DNA from: Eubacterium sulci ATCC 35585
GTDB lineage: Bacteria; Bacillota; Clostridia; Peptostreptococcales; Anaerovoracaceae
NCBI GenBank assembly: GCA_001189495.1
Contig: CP012068.1
Location: 682,001-746,000 of the forward strand
Direction of reading: 5' to 3'
DNA length: 64,000 nt
Below the pieces are notes generated by a model. It worked only from the letters and a program-made list of their open reading frames with translations, had not been told where the DNA came from and searched no databases. A program made the translations under genes and the position numbers. This document shows, in pieces, positions 24,996-35,500 of the stretch. Numbering within the stretch: the first letter of the stretch is position 1; each line of letters opens with the position of its first letter.

Positions 24996-26216
24996 ATGAC
25001 TAGTTATATGTTAGCAGCATGTGTTGTGTTTGGATTAGTTGCTATTGGTGAGGTTATTTCATATTTAACCAAGGCAGTTGTTCCATCAATGGCAGGAGCT
25101 TTAATTCTTTATCTTATTTTGATTTGGTGTGGCATGCCACAAACATATCCAGAAAAAGCCGGATTTACGACGATGGGAGATATGGCTTTTTATATGCTTT
25201 GTGTTGGAGTTGGAACAGGCGTTGCACCAGCAGAGTATGTAAAAAATCTTAAAAGTGTTGTAATGGCGTTGTTTTCTGTAGTCTTTGCACTGCTATTTGC
25301 TGTAGGAATTGGTGGTCTAATCTTTGGATTTGATACCATGCTAGCGGGTGCGGGAGCTTGCTGTGGTGGCGGAGCTATTTCAGGAATCGCTGCGATATCA
25401 AAACTAAATGATCTAGGATTAGTTGCTCTTATTGGTGTACCAACCATAATGATTGTGACAGTAGACCCTATAGGACAACCGATAGCCTCATTTATATTAA
25501 GAAAATATGCTAAGAAACTAAATGCTGAGGATGCATACTTGCTACAAAAAGTAGCAAAAGTAGATGAGAAGCATGAGGAGAGATTGACAAAGCGTGGTGA
25601 TGCCTATGGTTCAGCAGAAAACCCAAGTCCATTCCTACCAGCTTTACTTCCAAGTGAGCTAGATCGCAACGGAGTAGTACTTTTAGAAATGGCACTAGCA
25701 GTATGGGCAGCAGTTGCACTAGAAACTGTTACTGGAATGTCAGCGTTCTTATGGTGCTTCGTATTAGGAATCTTAGGATGTTTATTAGGTGTATTTAGGC
25801 TTTACTTATTTGATGAAAGAGCAAATTCATCGGGCTTTTTAACAGTACTTATTATAGGATATTTGCTCACATCAATGAATGGATTAACGCCTCATGCAGT
25901 ATTATCTGTACTTCCATCAATAGTAGCTCTAATTATATTGTCTGCATTAGGGCTTGGACTAGGTGGATATATTTCAGGTAAATTCTTTGGATATGATCCG
26001 ATTTTATCAGCTGCTGCGGGTGTAGGAATTATGTTCTTGTTCCCAGGTATAAGTATTGTATCGACTGAAGTATCTGCTCGTGCTGCTAGAGATGAAGAAG
26101 AGAGAAAATTCATCTATGGTAAAATTGCACCATCGATGTATATCATGGGTAATACTGGATTCTTATTTGGTCTGTTATTTACAGTAACAATTCTGCTACC
26201 TATGCTTAAACATTAG
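24996..26216 (+). CDS. Polytopic membrane protein, putative transporter
   Basis: 406 residues with about eleven hydrophobic segments arranged as two halves separated by a charged cytoplasmic loop (about 175-215). Glycine-rich GAGACCGGGAISG near residue 120 recalls the conserved GGG loops of GltS or 2-hydroxycarboxylate-type sodium symporters, but I cannot assign a family firmly. Start ATG 24996 follows AAAGGAG by five bases; a longer reading from 24972 overlaps the hydrolase gene and includes the ribosome site. It is coupled to the serine hydrolase, so its cargo may be that enzyme's substrate or product. Confidence 0.8.
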   Translation: MTSYMLAACVVFGLVAIGEVISYLTKAVVPSMAGALILYLILIWCGMPQTYPEKAGFTTMGDMAFYMLCVGVGTGVAPAEYVKNLKSVVMALFSVVFALLFAVGIGGLIFGFDTMLAGAGACCGGGAISGIAAISKLNDLGLVALIGVPTIMIVTVDPIGQPIASFILRKYAKKLNAEDAYLLQKVAKVDEKHEERLTKRGDAYGSAENPSPFLPALLPSELDRNGVVLLEMALAVWAAVALETVTGMSAFLWCFVLGILGCLLGVFRLYLFDERANSSGFLTVLIIGYLLTSMNGLTPHAVLSVLPSIVALIILSALGLGLGGYISGKFFGYDPILSAAAGVGIMFLFPGISIVSTEVSARAARDEEERKFIYGKIAPSMYIMGNTGFLFGLLFTVTILLPMLKH

Positions 26217-26236
26217 ATAATACTGGAGCAACGGAT

Positions 26237-26467
26237 ATGTTTATAACTCTAAAAAAGATAATAAAAATGAGTGATAAAGGGATTGATTCCATCAGAATCA
26301 ATGGAAATACTGTAATCACTAAAAAAGCGTATGACTATGCTATAGCAAACCATATAGACTTAATTGCAGTAAAAGATTCAATAATAAATGAAAAATGCTT
26401 GGATGTTATGAAAGATCCAGGTGTTAAGATCGCTAGAATAATTAGAAAGATACGTTCTAAATATTAA
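26237..26467 (+). CDS. Small hypothetical protein
   Basis: 76 residues: MFITLKKIIKMSDKGIDSIR and on, with hydrophobic-charged alternation and a basic C-terminus. I recognise no family. It begins 20 bases after the transporter with GGAG upstream, so it probably belongs to the same operon. A second in-frame ATG at 26267 is possible. The following inverted repeat would end the operon. Confidence 0.55.
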   Translation: MFITLKKIIKMSDKGIDSIRINGNTVITKKAYDYAIANHIDLIAVKDSIINEKCLDVMKDPGVKIARIIRKIRSKY

Positions 26468-26474
26468 ATTTAAT

Positions 26475-26532
26475 AATGCACTTTGTTTACATAAGTTATG
26501 TCAAGTTGAATAACTATTGGACGAAGTGCATT
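26475..26532 (+). terminator. Long-loop inverted repeat ending the hydrolase-transporter operon
   Basis: AATGCACTTTGT (26475-26486) pairs with ACGAAGTGCATT (26521-26532), 12 bp with one G-T pair, 34-base loop, followed by TTATATT. Plausible terminator; the loop is large. Confidence 0.5.
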
Positions 26533-26677
26533 TTATATTAAAAGAAAATTAGTGCGAAATTTATAAAATTTATATTTGTTCATCTTTAAGCTCAAATACA
26601 AATATGGTAAAATTGAATAGTATGACAGTGATTATATTTAAATTAACTATTTTTATGTTCATCTAAGGTGTAATTAA

Positions 26678-29050
26678 ATGAAAGCAAACAGAATGTGGTT
26701 TTTCTCAGATTTACTTGAGAAAAACAAACGAGTTTTTAAAGTTCCTGTATACCAAAGAAATTATGATTGGACAAGTGTTCAATGCGAAAAATTATTTGAA
26801 GACATCATGTTAGCAAGTAAATTCGATAAACAGCACTTTACTGGAACAGTAGTTTATATAGAAGATGTTAACGGAGGAAGTGGACTAAATGAAGTTCTGA
26901 TAATAGATGGTCAACAGAGAATTACAACCATGTATATTCTTTTAAAAGCTTTGTATGATGCATCAAAAGGGGTTTCAGTTCGAATAGAAAATGAACTTAC
27001 AGATGTAATGTTCAATAGAAATTGTGATGAAAAGTATAAGGTTAAGCTTAAGCCTGTCAAGTCAGATAATGAACAATTACTCCTTTTAGTTAATGATAAA
27101 ATCGAGAAAATGGATAGAAACTCTAATGTATATAAGAACTATATCATTTTCAAAAACTTAATCGATGAAACTATATCAAAAGATAATGAGCTAGGGGATA
27201 TTCTCAACGGAATTAAAAAGCTTGAACTTGTAGAAATAATACTAGATAAACATCAGGGAGATGAGGCGCAGAAAATCTTTGAATCTATTAATTCAACAGG
27301 ATTGGATTTGAGCTTAGCTGATTTAATTAGAAACTATTTGTTAATGGACGATGACAACCAGGATGAACTATATAACGAATACTGGCTTGAGATTGAAAAA
27401 AATGTAGGATATGCAAACTTAGGGGATTTCGTTATAAATTATCTAAACTCACAGGTGAGCAAAAATGTTAAAAGTAAGAATGCATATGCTTTATTCAAAG
27501 AGTATTGTGACGTAAATTCATTATCACATGAGCAGGTTTTGAATAATCTAAAACGAACCTCAAAGTATTATGGTTCGTTTGTAGGTGTAAATATTTTTTA
27601 TAGTCAATCGGTTATGGCATATTTAAAAGCTTTTAATACGATTAAGCAGACAACAATAATACCTTTATTATTTAGGATTTTTGATGATTTCGAAGAAAAT
27701 ATAATTACGGAAGAAGAATTATGTAAGGTATTAGAATATCTCCTAACATACTTTGTCAGAATTAACGCTTGTGATATAAATAAAAATCTAGCTAAGTTCA
27801 TGAAATCAATGTATGGCAGGGTTATAACGGATAAATACGATAGATACTATGAGCGATTTATTGTTTTTCTAAATACAAATAAATCAAATAATAGGATGCC
27901 ATCTGATAAAGAGTTTAGGGATGCACTTTTATATAAGCCGCTTTACACGAAAAACATATGTAAATATGTATTATCGGTAATTGAAAACTCTTCAAAAGAG
28001 CATATAGATATTGATAATCTTACAATAGAGCACATACTTCCACAAAAAGAAAATGCAGCAGTATGGAAAAAAGAGATAGGAAATGACTATGATAAGGTGT
28101 ACGAATTATACTTACACACACTAGGTAATTTAACATTTACTGGATACAACAGCGAACTAGGAACAAAATCATTTAATGAAAAAAAGAAAATCATTAAAGA
28201 AAATTCAAAAGCTAATATTTTAAATAAAGATGTTATCGATAGTGAAAAATGGAATGAAGAATCTATATTACTGCGTGCAAATAAGCTTGTAGACATTTTA
28301 ATTGAAAAATTTCCATATGAAGATGTCGAAATTCCAAAGGAGCCAAATGAATTATGTTTTGGAATTCTAGATGGTATTGACTTTACAGACACAAAACCAA
28401 ATGGATTCACATTTATGGGAGAATATATCAAAGCGAATAATTGGGCTGAATTACTAAGCAAATTTGTTGAGCTTGTATATGATTTAAATAGTGAGGCGTT
28501 AGTGACATTAGCAAACGAAAATTATAAGCTAGATAAGGCGAAACGCATATATATTACAAATGATCAGCGTATTTTGAGAAGGCCTAAGGAAATTGGAAAG
28601 AGTGGAATATTTTATGAAACGAATTTGTCTGCAGAAAATATAATTTCATTTATTAAGAGTCTAATAATATATATGAAATTAAATCCAGAAGATTTCAATG
28701 TCTACTTAATGGACTTACCCTTTAATATTAATGATAAAAAAACATGGACAGGAAAGGGAACAAAAGTAGCACAACTGTTTTATTATTTTGTCGAAGATTT
28801 AATCAAAAACGATGAAATTGATAAGGAAGAAATAGAAAAACTAAAGACTAAAGAATATTCAAAAGATGTATTCAAAAATACAAGTTATCCTGCAGTTTCG
28901 GAAGACAGGAACGCATATATGGGTAGTTCGAAGACTTTTCGATATCGTGCTGTGCCACTAAATTTCAAAGGTGAAGATATCTATATATCGACTCAATTCT
29001 TTGATTCGGGTAGAGATTCGATAATTGAATGGTATGAGAGGCATAAGTAG
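26678..29050 (+). CDS. DUF262/DUF1524 nuclease, GmrSD-like type IV restriction protein
   Basis: 790 residues. The N-terminal DUF262 (ParB/Srx-like NTPase) domain has VPVYQRNYDW (22-31), IDGQQRITT (about 77-85) and FESINSTGLDLSLADLIRNY. The DUF1524 HNH-type nuclease follows with IEHILPQ (about 449-455) and LHTLGNLTFTGYN. This pair of domains defines GmrSD, BrxU and SspE-like enzymes that cut modified phage DNA or support phosphorothioate/BREX systems. The last about 240 residues (from GFTFMGEYIKANNW) are an extra domain I cannot name, possibly for recognising DNA modification. It is monocistronic within the defence island. Confidence 0.87.
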   Translation: MKANRMWFFSDLLEKNKRVFKVPVYQRNYDWTSVQCEKLFEDIMLASKFDKQHFTGTVVYIEDVNGGSGLNEVLIIDGQQRITTMYILLKALYDASKGVSVRIENELTDVMFNRNCDEKYKVKLKPVKSDNEQLLLLVNDKIEKMDRNSNVYKNYIIFKNLIDETISKDNELGDILNGIKKLELVEIILDKHQGDEAQKIFESINSTGLDLSLADLIRNYLLMDDDNQDELYNEYWLEIEKNVGYANLGDFVINYLNSQVSKNVKSKNAYALFKEYCDVNSLSHEQVLNNLKRTSKYYGSFVGVNIFYSQSVMAYLKAFNTIKQTTIIPLLFRIFDDFEENIITEEELCKVLEYLLTYFVRINACDINKNLAKFMKSMYGRVITDKYDRYYERFIVFLNTNKSNNRMPSDKEFRDALLYKPLYTKNICKYVLSVIENSSKEHIDIDNLTIEHILPQKENAAVWKKEIGNDYDKVYELYLHTLGNLTFTGYNSELGTKSFNEKKKIIKENSKANILNKDVIDSEKWNEESILLRANKLVDILIEKFPYEDVEIPKEPNELCFGILDGIDFTDTKPNGFTFMGEYIKANNWAELLSKFVELVYDLNSEALVTLANENYKLDKAKRIYITNDQRILRRPKEIGKSGIFYETNLSAENIISFIKSLIIYMKLNPEDFNVYLMDLPFNINDKKTWTGKGTKVAQLFYYFVEDLIKNDEIDKEEIEKLKTKEYSKDVFKNTSYPAVSEDRNAYMGSSKTFRYRAVPLNFKGEDIYISTQFFDSGRDSIIEWYERHK

Positions 29051-29175
29051 AGCATACTAAATGAATATATAATGATAATAAAGAAATTGTTGTAGTGTTT
29101 CAGAATCTATAATCTTAGGTGGATACGAATATAAAAGCAGATAAGAAAATAATATTTGCACTATAGGTAAATTTC

Positions 29176-30264
29176 ATGAAAACTGGTAGAAACGAAAAAT
29201 GTCCATGTGGTAGTGGTAAAAAATTCAAAAATTGCTGTCTAAAAAATTTGGAATACAATTTTATTATTGGTAAAGACATATTTGAAAAAGATATTAGACC
29301 GTTATACGATACATTTAAAAATCAAATTAATAGCGTAATAGAATTTAAGATAGATTTACCTTTCCAAATGGCTTTAGAAGATAAATTTTTATGCAGCTTC
29401 AAAATGAGTGACTGTATTTTACATTATTTGTATAGAACGGAAATAATAAAAGAACCCATACATGGACTTGATAATATCCCAATTGAAAAATATCATACTT
29501 CAGTTATTATGGCTATAAGCTACAATTCAGATACTTCAGTAGAAACCTTGGAAAGTTATTTTTTTGATTATGCGCTAGAAGAACTAAATAAGCAAATTAT
29601 TGCATATATATCTCAAACAAAGGATGAAATGTGTTACAAAGTAACCAAAGAAATGTTTTCCCCTATAATACTGATGAATTCAGTCAACCTAAGGGAATTT
29701 AAAAGTGAAAAAAGCTTATTTAATCTCCATTTAAATTTTTCTACTAAAAAAAATCCTATAAATATTAAAAATGTAAGGGAATGTTCTAGACTATATTCCA
29801 TCTATAATGAGAATAAAAATCCATTTATACATGCAGAGACATATGCGTTAAAAGCGTTTAGAAAATTTAAGGAAGGCTTTTATGATGATGCAATCATCAG
29901 CATCCAAACTAATATCGAAATCATAATTAAAATTGTATATAAAGAGGTTTTGATTGCTTTAGATTTTACAGCAACAGACATCGAAAAAAAACTGGAGAAT
30001 GAAAGCCTTATAAGTATTGTTAAACGTCAATTACCAAGATATATTGGTGGAACATGGGATTTAACTAAAGAGGGTACTGAAGTTAATAGTTGGTACACTA
30101 CTACATATAAGATGAGGAATAAAATTGTTCATGGTGGATATTATCCGTCTTTTAATGAAACTGAAGATGCCATTGACAAAGCGGTAGAATTTAGAAAATT
30201 TATTTTCAATAGAATAAAAGCAAACAAAACAAAATATTCAATTCTTGATGATTATATCATATAA
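29176..30264 (+). CDS. SEC-C metal-binding protein with C-terminal HEPN motif
   Basis: 362 residues. The N-terminus is a SEC-C zinc motif CPCGSGKKFKNCC (C9, C11, C20, C21). The middle is not recognisable. The last about 150 residues are helical and contain RNKIVH (R314-x4-H319), the R-x4-H signature of HEPN ribonucleases. Combined with its place next to restriction genes this suggests an RNA-targeting toxin or effector; this is inference. The ATG lies ten bases after AGGTAA, a weak ribosome site. The nearest neighbour, a convergent gene on the other strand, also has an R-x4-H motif. Confidence 0.75.
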   Translation: MKTGRNEKCPCGSGKKFKNCCLKNLEYNFIIGKDIFEKDIRPLYDTFKNQINSVIEFKIDLPFQMALEDKFLCSFKMSDCILHYLYRTEIIKEPIHGLDNIPIEKYHTSVIMAISYNSDTSVETLESYFFDYALEELNKQIIAYISQTKDEMCYKVTKEMFSPIILMNSVNLREFKSEKSLFNLHLNFSTKKNPINIKNVRECSRLYSIYNENKNPFIHAETYALKAFRKFKEGFYDDAIISIQTNIEIIIKIVYKEVLIALDFTATDIEKKLENESLISIVKRQLPRYIGGTWDLTKEGTEVNSWYTTTYKMRNKIVHGGYYPSFNETEDAIDKAVEFRKFIFNRIKANKTKYSILDDYII

Positions 30265-30388
30265 TTATGATATGGATTTTTAGTTATCAATGTTCAACTT
30301 GTTATTACAATTTGCGTCCAATATATAATATCTTTAACTAAAATATGAGATGGGAGTATAACTTATATATGCTAGTATTTAATACAAG

Positions 30389-30931
30389 CTAATGATTATC
30401 CAGAGCATTATATATTGATTTAAGATGTTCATATTTTAGAACCATGAAGGAGCCAAGCTTTTTCTGTTTGGAACCAGTTTCATTCCACAAATAATAGTAA
30501 TCCCTAATTTTAAAATGATTTCCGTGGGCAAATGAATTTCTAATTCTGATATAAAGTGAATCCATTTCTTTGTATTCACCATTTGAAAAATAAATAATTG
30601 CTTTACGTCTTGAAGAATAAACATTTTCTATTTTGTCAATCAAATTTTCCATTTCTTTTCCATTACTACAATATATATAAGTATCATTTTTTTTAAGACC
30701 AATACTACTAATTATTTGACTCTTTAACTCCTTATAATCTGCACCAGATTTAATACCATAGTCTGCAAATTTTTTTGATTTTTCAGGACCTCTATTAGAT
30801 GGACAATTATGAACATACCACTCTAATAGATTCATCCTTTCTTCTTTTTTCTTTTTTGAGTCATGATTTTTATAATCAGATTTTATTAAAGTTTTGAACC
30901 GTAGTAATGCGTCACTATAAGCTACAGTCAT
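30389..30931 (-). CDS. HEPN-motif protein (pEK499_p136-like)
   Basis: 180 residues from ATG 30931, six bases after AGAGGTG; a GTG three codons earlier is in frame but overlaps that site. The lysine-rich helical N-terminus is followed by YIRIRNSFAHGNHF, giving R131-x4-H136, the catalytic pattern of HEPN ribonucleases; the surrounding IRNSFAHG is typical of the pEK499_p136-type HEPN family. It is convergent to the SEC-C/HEPN gene with a 124-base gap. Likely a small defence or toxin-type RNase, or an antitoxin-like relative; no partner gene on its strand is evident. Confidence 0.7.
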   Translation of the reverse strand: MTVAYSDALLRFKTLIKSDYKNHDSKKKKEERMNLLEWYVHNCPSNRGPEKSKKFADYGIKSGADYKELKSQIISSIGLKKNDTYIYCSNGKEMENLIDKIENVYSSRRKAIIYFSNGEYKEMDSLYIRIRNSFAHGNHFKIRDYYYLWNETGSKQKKLGSFMVLKYEHLKSIYNALDNH

Positions 30932-31422
30932 ATCATTCACCTCTTAATAATATGTCGATATATTTAATTAACTACCGTTTTTTAATATATTAAACTGAAA
31001 TCCGTTTTTAATCTATTGAAAAAGTTAATTGATTATTTTCTGATATAGTTTTGTAGATGTTAAATCACATGTATTTTAGTACATAATTGCGGTATGCTAC
31101 CTGCAAAACATAGGTGTAAGTATTCGTAGGTTCTAACGATATAAATAGTCTATAGTATATGTAAAGTAATTGCAATTACCATAAAGAATTTTATAAAAGC
31201 AAAAAGGACGATTTTATGACTTATTTATAAATAAAAAAATGATAAATGTAATCAAGTTTATGAAATACCGTATTAATTTACATTTGCTGTTTAAAAATGA
31301 CTTGAGCGTTTAATCTACAGTTCATAACATAATAGAAAATGAAAGCAATACGCTAATGTAAGAGTAATGTGATATAATAAATAAGTGTAAAATTCACTTT
31401 TATGAAATTTAAGGTGATAATT
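30932..31422. other. Divergent AT-rich intergenic region
   Basis: About 490 bases without a supported gene, between the minus-strand HEPN gene and the plus-strand XRE controller. It must hold both promoters. I see AT-rich direct similarity between two TCCGTTTTTTAATAT-like stretches near 30975 and 31005 but no firm operator. Confidence 0.4.
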
Positions 31423-31641
31423 ATGAAGTTCAACTATAATGGATTGTGGAAAAACTTAATAGATCATAATATGAAAAAGAAGGATCTTATAAATTTAACA
31501 GGTATATCTCCGGCGACTATATCCAAGATGGTAAAAGGAGAAGCCATTTCATTAACAGTCATAGGAAAAATATGTAATGTTCTAGATGTTGATGTAGGGG
31601 AATTGGTCTGTGTTGAAAAAAATATTAAGGTGGATAAATAA
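31423..31641 (+). CDS. XRE-family helix-turn-helix controller protein
   Basis: 72 residues of Cro/C1-type HTH: MKKKDLINLTGISPATISKM with recognition helix in SPATISKMVKGE, and the end VDVGELV typical of YozG-like regulators. ATG 31423 follows AAGGTGAT; an upstream in-frame ATG at 31402 is less likely. The stop TAA abuts the next start (ATG 31642), so it is cotranscribed with the restriction-modification genes and probably controls their expression, as C proteins do. Confidence 0.88.
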   Translation: MKFNYNGLWKNLIDHNMKKKDLINLTGISPATISKMVKGEAISLTVIGKICNVLDVDVGELVCVEKNIKVDK

Positions 31642-32562
31642 ATGGCATTTACAATAGACGTTGATGAAGGGATGTGGAGTAAGGAAGTTTTAGATACCTT
31701 GCTTATAGATAGAACTACCAAAAGAAATATTATATGGGGAACGGATGACTATGAAGTTTTAGGTGAAGAATATTATTCGCATTATCCTATTTTAGCTAGA
31801 TTAATTACCGGTGATAATTCAAATGTGATTCAACCTAGAATCATGAAAACAAAGGAAAGTCAGGGGACTAGAACTAAAGAAAAAGCAGAGGTTTTCACTC
31901 CTAGCTGGATATGCAATGCTCAAAATAACTTAGTAGATAATTCATGGTTTGAAAGAGACGATGTTTTCAATATTGAAAAAGAAAAAACATGGATACCCAA
32001 TAAAGGCAAGATAGAGTTTCCTGATAGTAAAAGTAAGTCATGGCAGAAATACATAGATGATAGGCGATTAGAAATCACATGCGGTGAGGCTCCTTACTTA
32101 GTCAGTCGGTATGATACTGTCACAGGAAATACTCTGGATTTATACGAACGAATAGGTATTTTAGATAGAAAAATGAGAGTTGTAAAAGAGAATGTTGATT
32201 CTGATGAAGAATGGCATAAGTGGACGGAAAGAGCATTTCAAAGCGTGTATGGATTTGAATTCCATGGAGATAGTTTGTTGATTGCCAGGGAAAACCTTTT
32301 AGCATCATATTGTGATTACATGGAGGATATGATGAGCAGAGCTCCATATGAAAATGAGCTAATAAAAATTGCAAGGATTATATCGTGGAATCTTTGGCAG
32401 ATGGATGGTATAACATATACAATCCCATATAGCAATCCTGTTAATCCTGACGAGCAGATTTCAATATTTAATAATGAAGAGGCTAAACAGGCATATTGCA
32501 TTATAAAGGACTGGAGAGCAAAGAGAATTATCGCCTTTAAGGATTTATTAAGAGGAGAATAA
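31642..32562 (+). CDS. Small restriction-modification 'subunit M' partner protein
   Basis: 306 residues. It has a methylase-like motif X region EKAEVFTPSWICNAQNNLVD (residues about 82-101) and a conserved ITCGEAPYLVSRYD, with DSLLIARENL near 215, but no NPPY catalytic motif. Such proteins are usually annotated 'restriction endonuclease subunit M' and are found immediately upstream of giant helicase-methylase proteins, as here (2-base gap). It is probably a specificity or structural partner rather than an active methylase; this is inference. It starts at the controller stop codon. Confidence 0.8.
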   Translation: MAFTIDVDEGMWSKEVLDTLLIDRTTKRNIIWGTDDYEVLGEEYYSHYPILARLITGDNSNVIQPRIMKTKESQGTRTKEKAEVFTPSWICNAQNNLVDNSWFERDDVFNIEKEKTWIPNKGKIEFPDSKSKSWQKYIDDRRLEITCGEAPYLVSRYDTVTGNTLDLYERIGILDRKMRVVKENVDSDEEWHKWTERAFQSVYGFEFHGDSLLIARENLLASYCDYMEDMMSRAPYENELIKIARIISWNLWQMDGITYTIPYSNPVNPDEQISIFNNEEAKQAYCIIKDWRAKRIIAFKDLLRGE

Positions 32563-32564
32563 TC

Positions 32565-35500
32565 ATGGACGATACTAAAACAAAAGGTACAGAGGTATTG
32601 GACGGAATTATTGTAGGTAGAGTTGAACCACACATCTATGCATTCACAACAGAAGAAGTTCCAAATTATTTAAAGGTTGGTGATACATATAGACCAGTAT
32701 CTAAAAGACTAAATGAATGGAGACATGCTTATCCCAATCTAAAAAAACAATATGATAGTAAAGCTATAATTGATGAAGATACATATTTCAGAGATTATTC
32801 AGTTCATAAATACTTAGAGAACGATCTGTCAAGAGAAAGACTGCGTCGTGAAGAGCTGAACAGCGGAGTCGTTTACAGCAATGAATTCTTTAAAGATGCT
32901 GATATTAATGATATAGATAATGCTATAAAAGACATAGAAAGTAGCTATATATCAAATTCTGGTAAGTACGAATACTATAGTTCTAATAATAGGCTACCAC
33001 AAACATATCACTATGAACGTGGAGATGCATGGGATTTACGACCAAATCAGAAAGCTGCAGTAGATAGTTTTATAAATGCTGTAAATAACGGACGAAAAAA
33101 TCTTTTGATGTATGCTGTTATGCGTTTTGGAAAATCTTTCACTTCGCTCTGCTGCGCATTAGAAATTTCAGCTAATATCGTTTTAGTTGTATCGGCGAAA
33201 GCTGATGTAAAAGATGAGTGGAAGAAAACTGTTGAAGGAGCAGGAAACTTTTCAGAGTATGTGTTTTTAGAATCCTATGATTTAGCTTCAAGCGAAAACA
33301 TCATTAAGACAAATAGAGATGAACATAATAAGGTTGTAATATTCTTGACATTGCAAGACTTACAGGGTGATGAAATCAAAGAGAAGCATGCAGAACTTTT
33401 TAAAGAACAAATTGATTTGCTAATAATTGATGAAACTCATTTCGGAGCAAGAGCTGAATCTTTTGGAAAAATTTTAGAAAAAGCAGGATATGAAAAATCT
33501 GATAAATCCAATATTAATAAACTTGATGATGATAATATTGACGTAAATATAGCAGAAGAGGAACTAAAACAAATAAATGCAAGGATTAGACTACATCTAT
33601 CTGGCACACCATACCGTATCTTAATGGGGAGTGAGTTTGAAAAAGATGATATTATCTCGTTTGTACAATTCACAGATATAGTGAAGGAACAGGAAGAATG
33701 GGATAAAAATAATCTTTATAAGGATAATATAAACGAATGGGATAATCCATATTATGGATTTCCCCAAATGGTTAGATTTGCATTTAATCCAAACAAATCT
33801 TCACGTGAAAAAATGGACTCCCTTAAAAAAAGTGGAGTTACATTTGCATTCTCCAAATTATTTGAGCCTGAGTCTATAAAGAAAGATGCCATAAATAATG
33901 GACATAAAAAGTTTAAAAATAAGGAAGAAATATTAGATTTACTTCAGGTTATAGATGGTTCAAAAGAAGATGAAAATTTACTTGGTTTCTTGGATTATGA
34001 CAAAATCAAAGAAGGGAAAATGTGCCGACACATGGTAATGGTGCTTCCATATTGTGCTTCCTGTGATGCGATGGAAGAACTTTTAAGGGATCGAAAAGAT
34101 ATTTTTAAAAATCTCAATGAGTATGAAATTATAAACATATCTGGCGTTGATGCAGGAAAGATATATAAAAAACCAAGTGATATTAAGAATAAAGTGAAGG
34201 AGTGTGAAGACTTAAACAAGAAGACTATAACATTAACGGTTAACAGAATGCTTACTGGATCTACTGTTGAGCAGTGGGATACTATGCTATATTTTAAAGA
34301 TACATCATCTCCACAAGAATATGACCAATCGATTTTTAGATTGCAAAATCAATATATAAGGACATTATCAAGTGAAAAAGGATTTATTAAAGAAAATTTA
34401 AAGCCTCAAACACTACTTGTTGATTTTGATCCTGACAGGTTGTTTAGAATGCAGGAACAAAAATCGTTAATTTATAATGTCAACACAGAAGAAAATGGAA
34501 ATAGTAAACTAAAGGAAAGAATTGTTGAAGAGCTTAAAATATCTCCTGTTATTACGATGAATCATAATAAGATTAAAGAGGTAGATGCTACTAATATATT
34601 AGAGGCAATCAGCGAGTACAACAATCAAAGGAGTATATCTGACGAAGTATTGGATATTCCGGTAGATTTATCAATATTAAATGATGAAGATATCAGAAAA
34701 ATAATGGAAAGCCAGGGTGAGTTTAATTCAAAACAAGGATTATCAATTGATCCTTATAAGGGTAGTGGAGATGATTTGGATTTAAATGAGCGAGAAGATG
34801 GTGAACTTAATGACGGTAGCCATAATGTAAAAGACAAAACAGAAGACTATATTAAAAAAATAAATGATAATGAAATAAAGAAACTTGAGAGCAAGATAAA
34901 AACATACTATCAGAGGTTACTGTTCTTTTCATTTTTAACCAAAGATAAAGTTGCATCATTAGACGATATCATAAAAGTTATAGATAGTGATGAGAACCAA
35001 AGACTTTCGATAAATTTAAATTTAGATAAGAAGGCTATTGTTAATATCAGTGAAAAGATGGATCCTTTTAAAAGAAGTGGATTAGATTACAAAATACAGA
35101 ATATATCGATGCTTGCATCAGATGAAAGCATTGAACCGCTGACAAGAGCAATGACATCAATAAAAAAATTTAATCGAATGTCAGAGTCAGAGGTTATCAC
35201 ACCATCGAATATCTGCGATGAAATGGTTGGATTATTACCTGAAGAGGGATTAAAGGAGATTGTGTCTAATCAAGATAAATTGCTCGACATTGCAAGTAAA
35301 TCTGGAGAGTACGCAGTTTCTTTATATAAGAGACTGACATTTGAACTTGGTTATTCACACGAAGATATAAGGGATATTATCTATTCTATTCCAACGTCTT
35401 CTATCGCATATGAATTTACGAGAAGGTTCTATGAAATATTAGATTTGAATGTCGAAAATATTGCGATGGAATTCAATGCTTATGACTTGATTAATATAAA

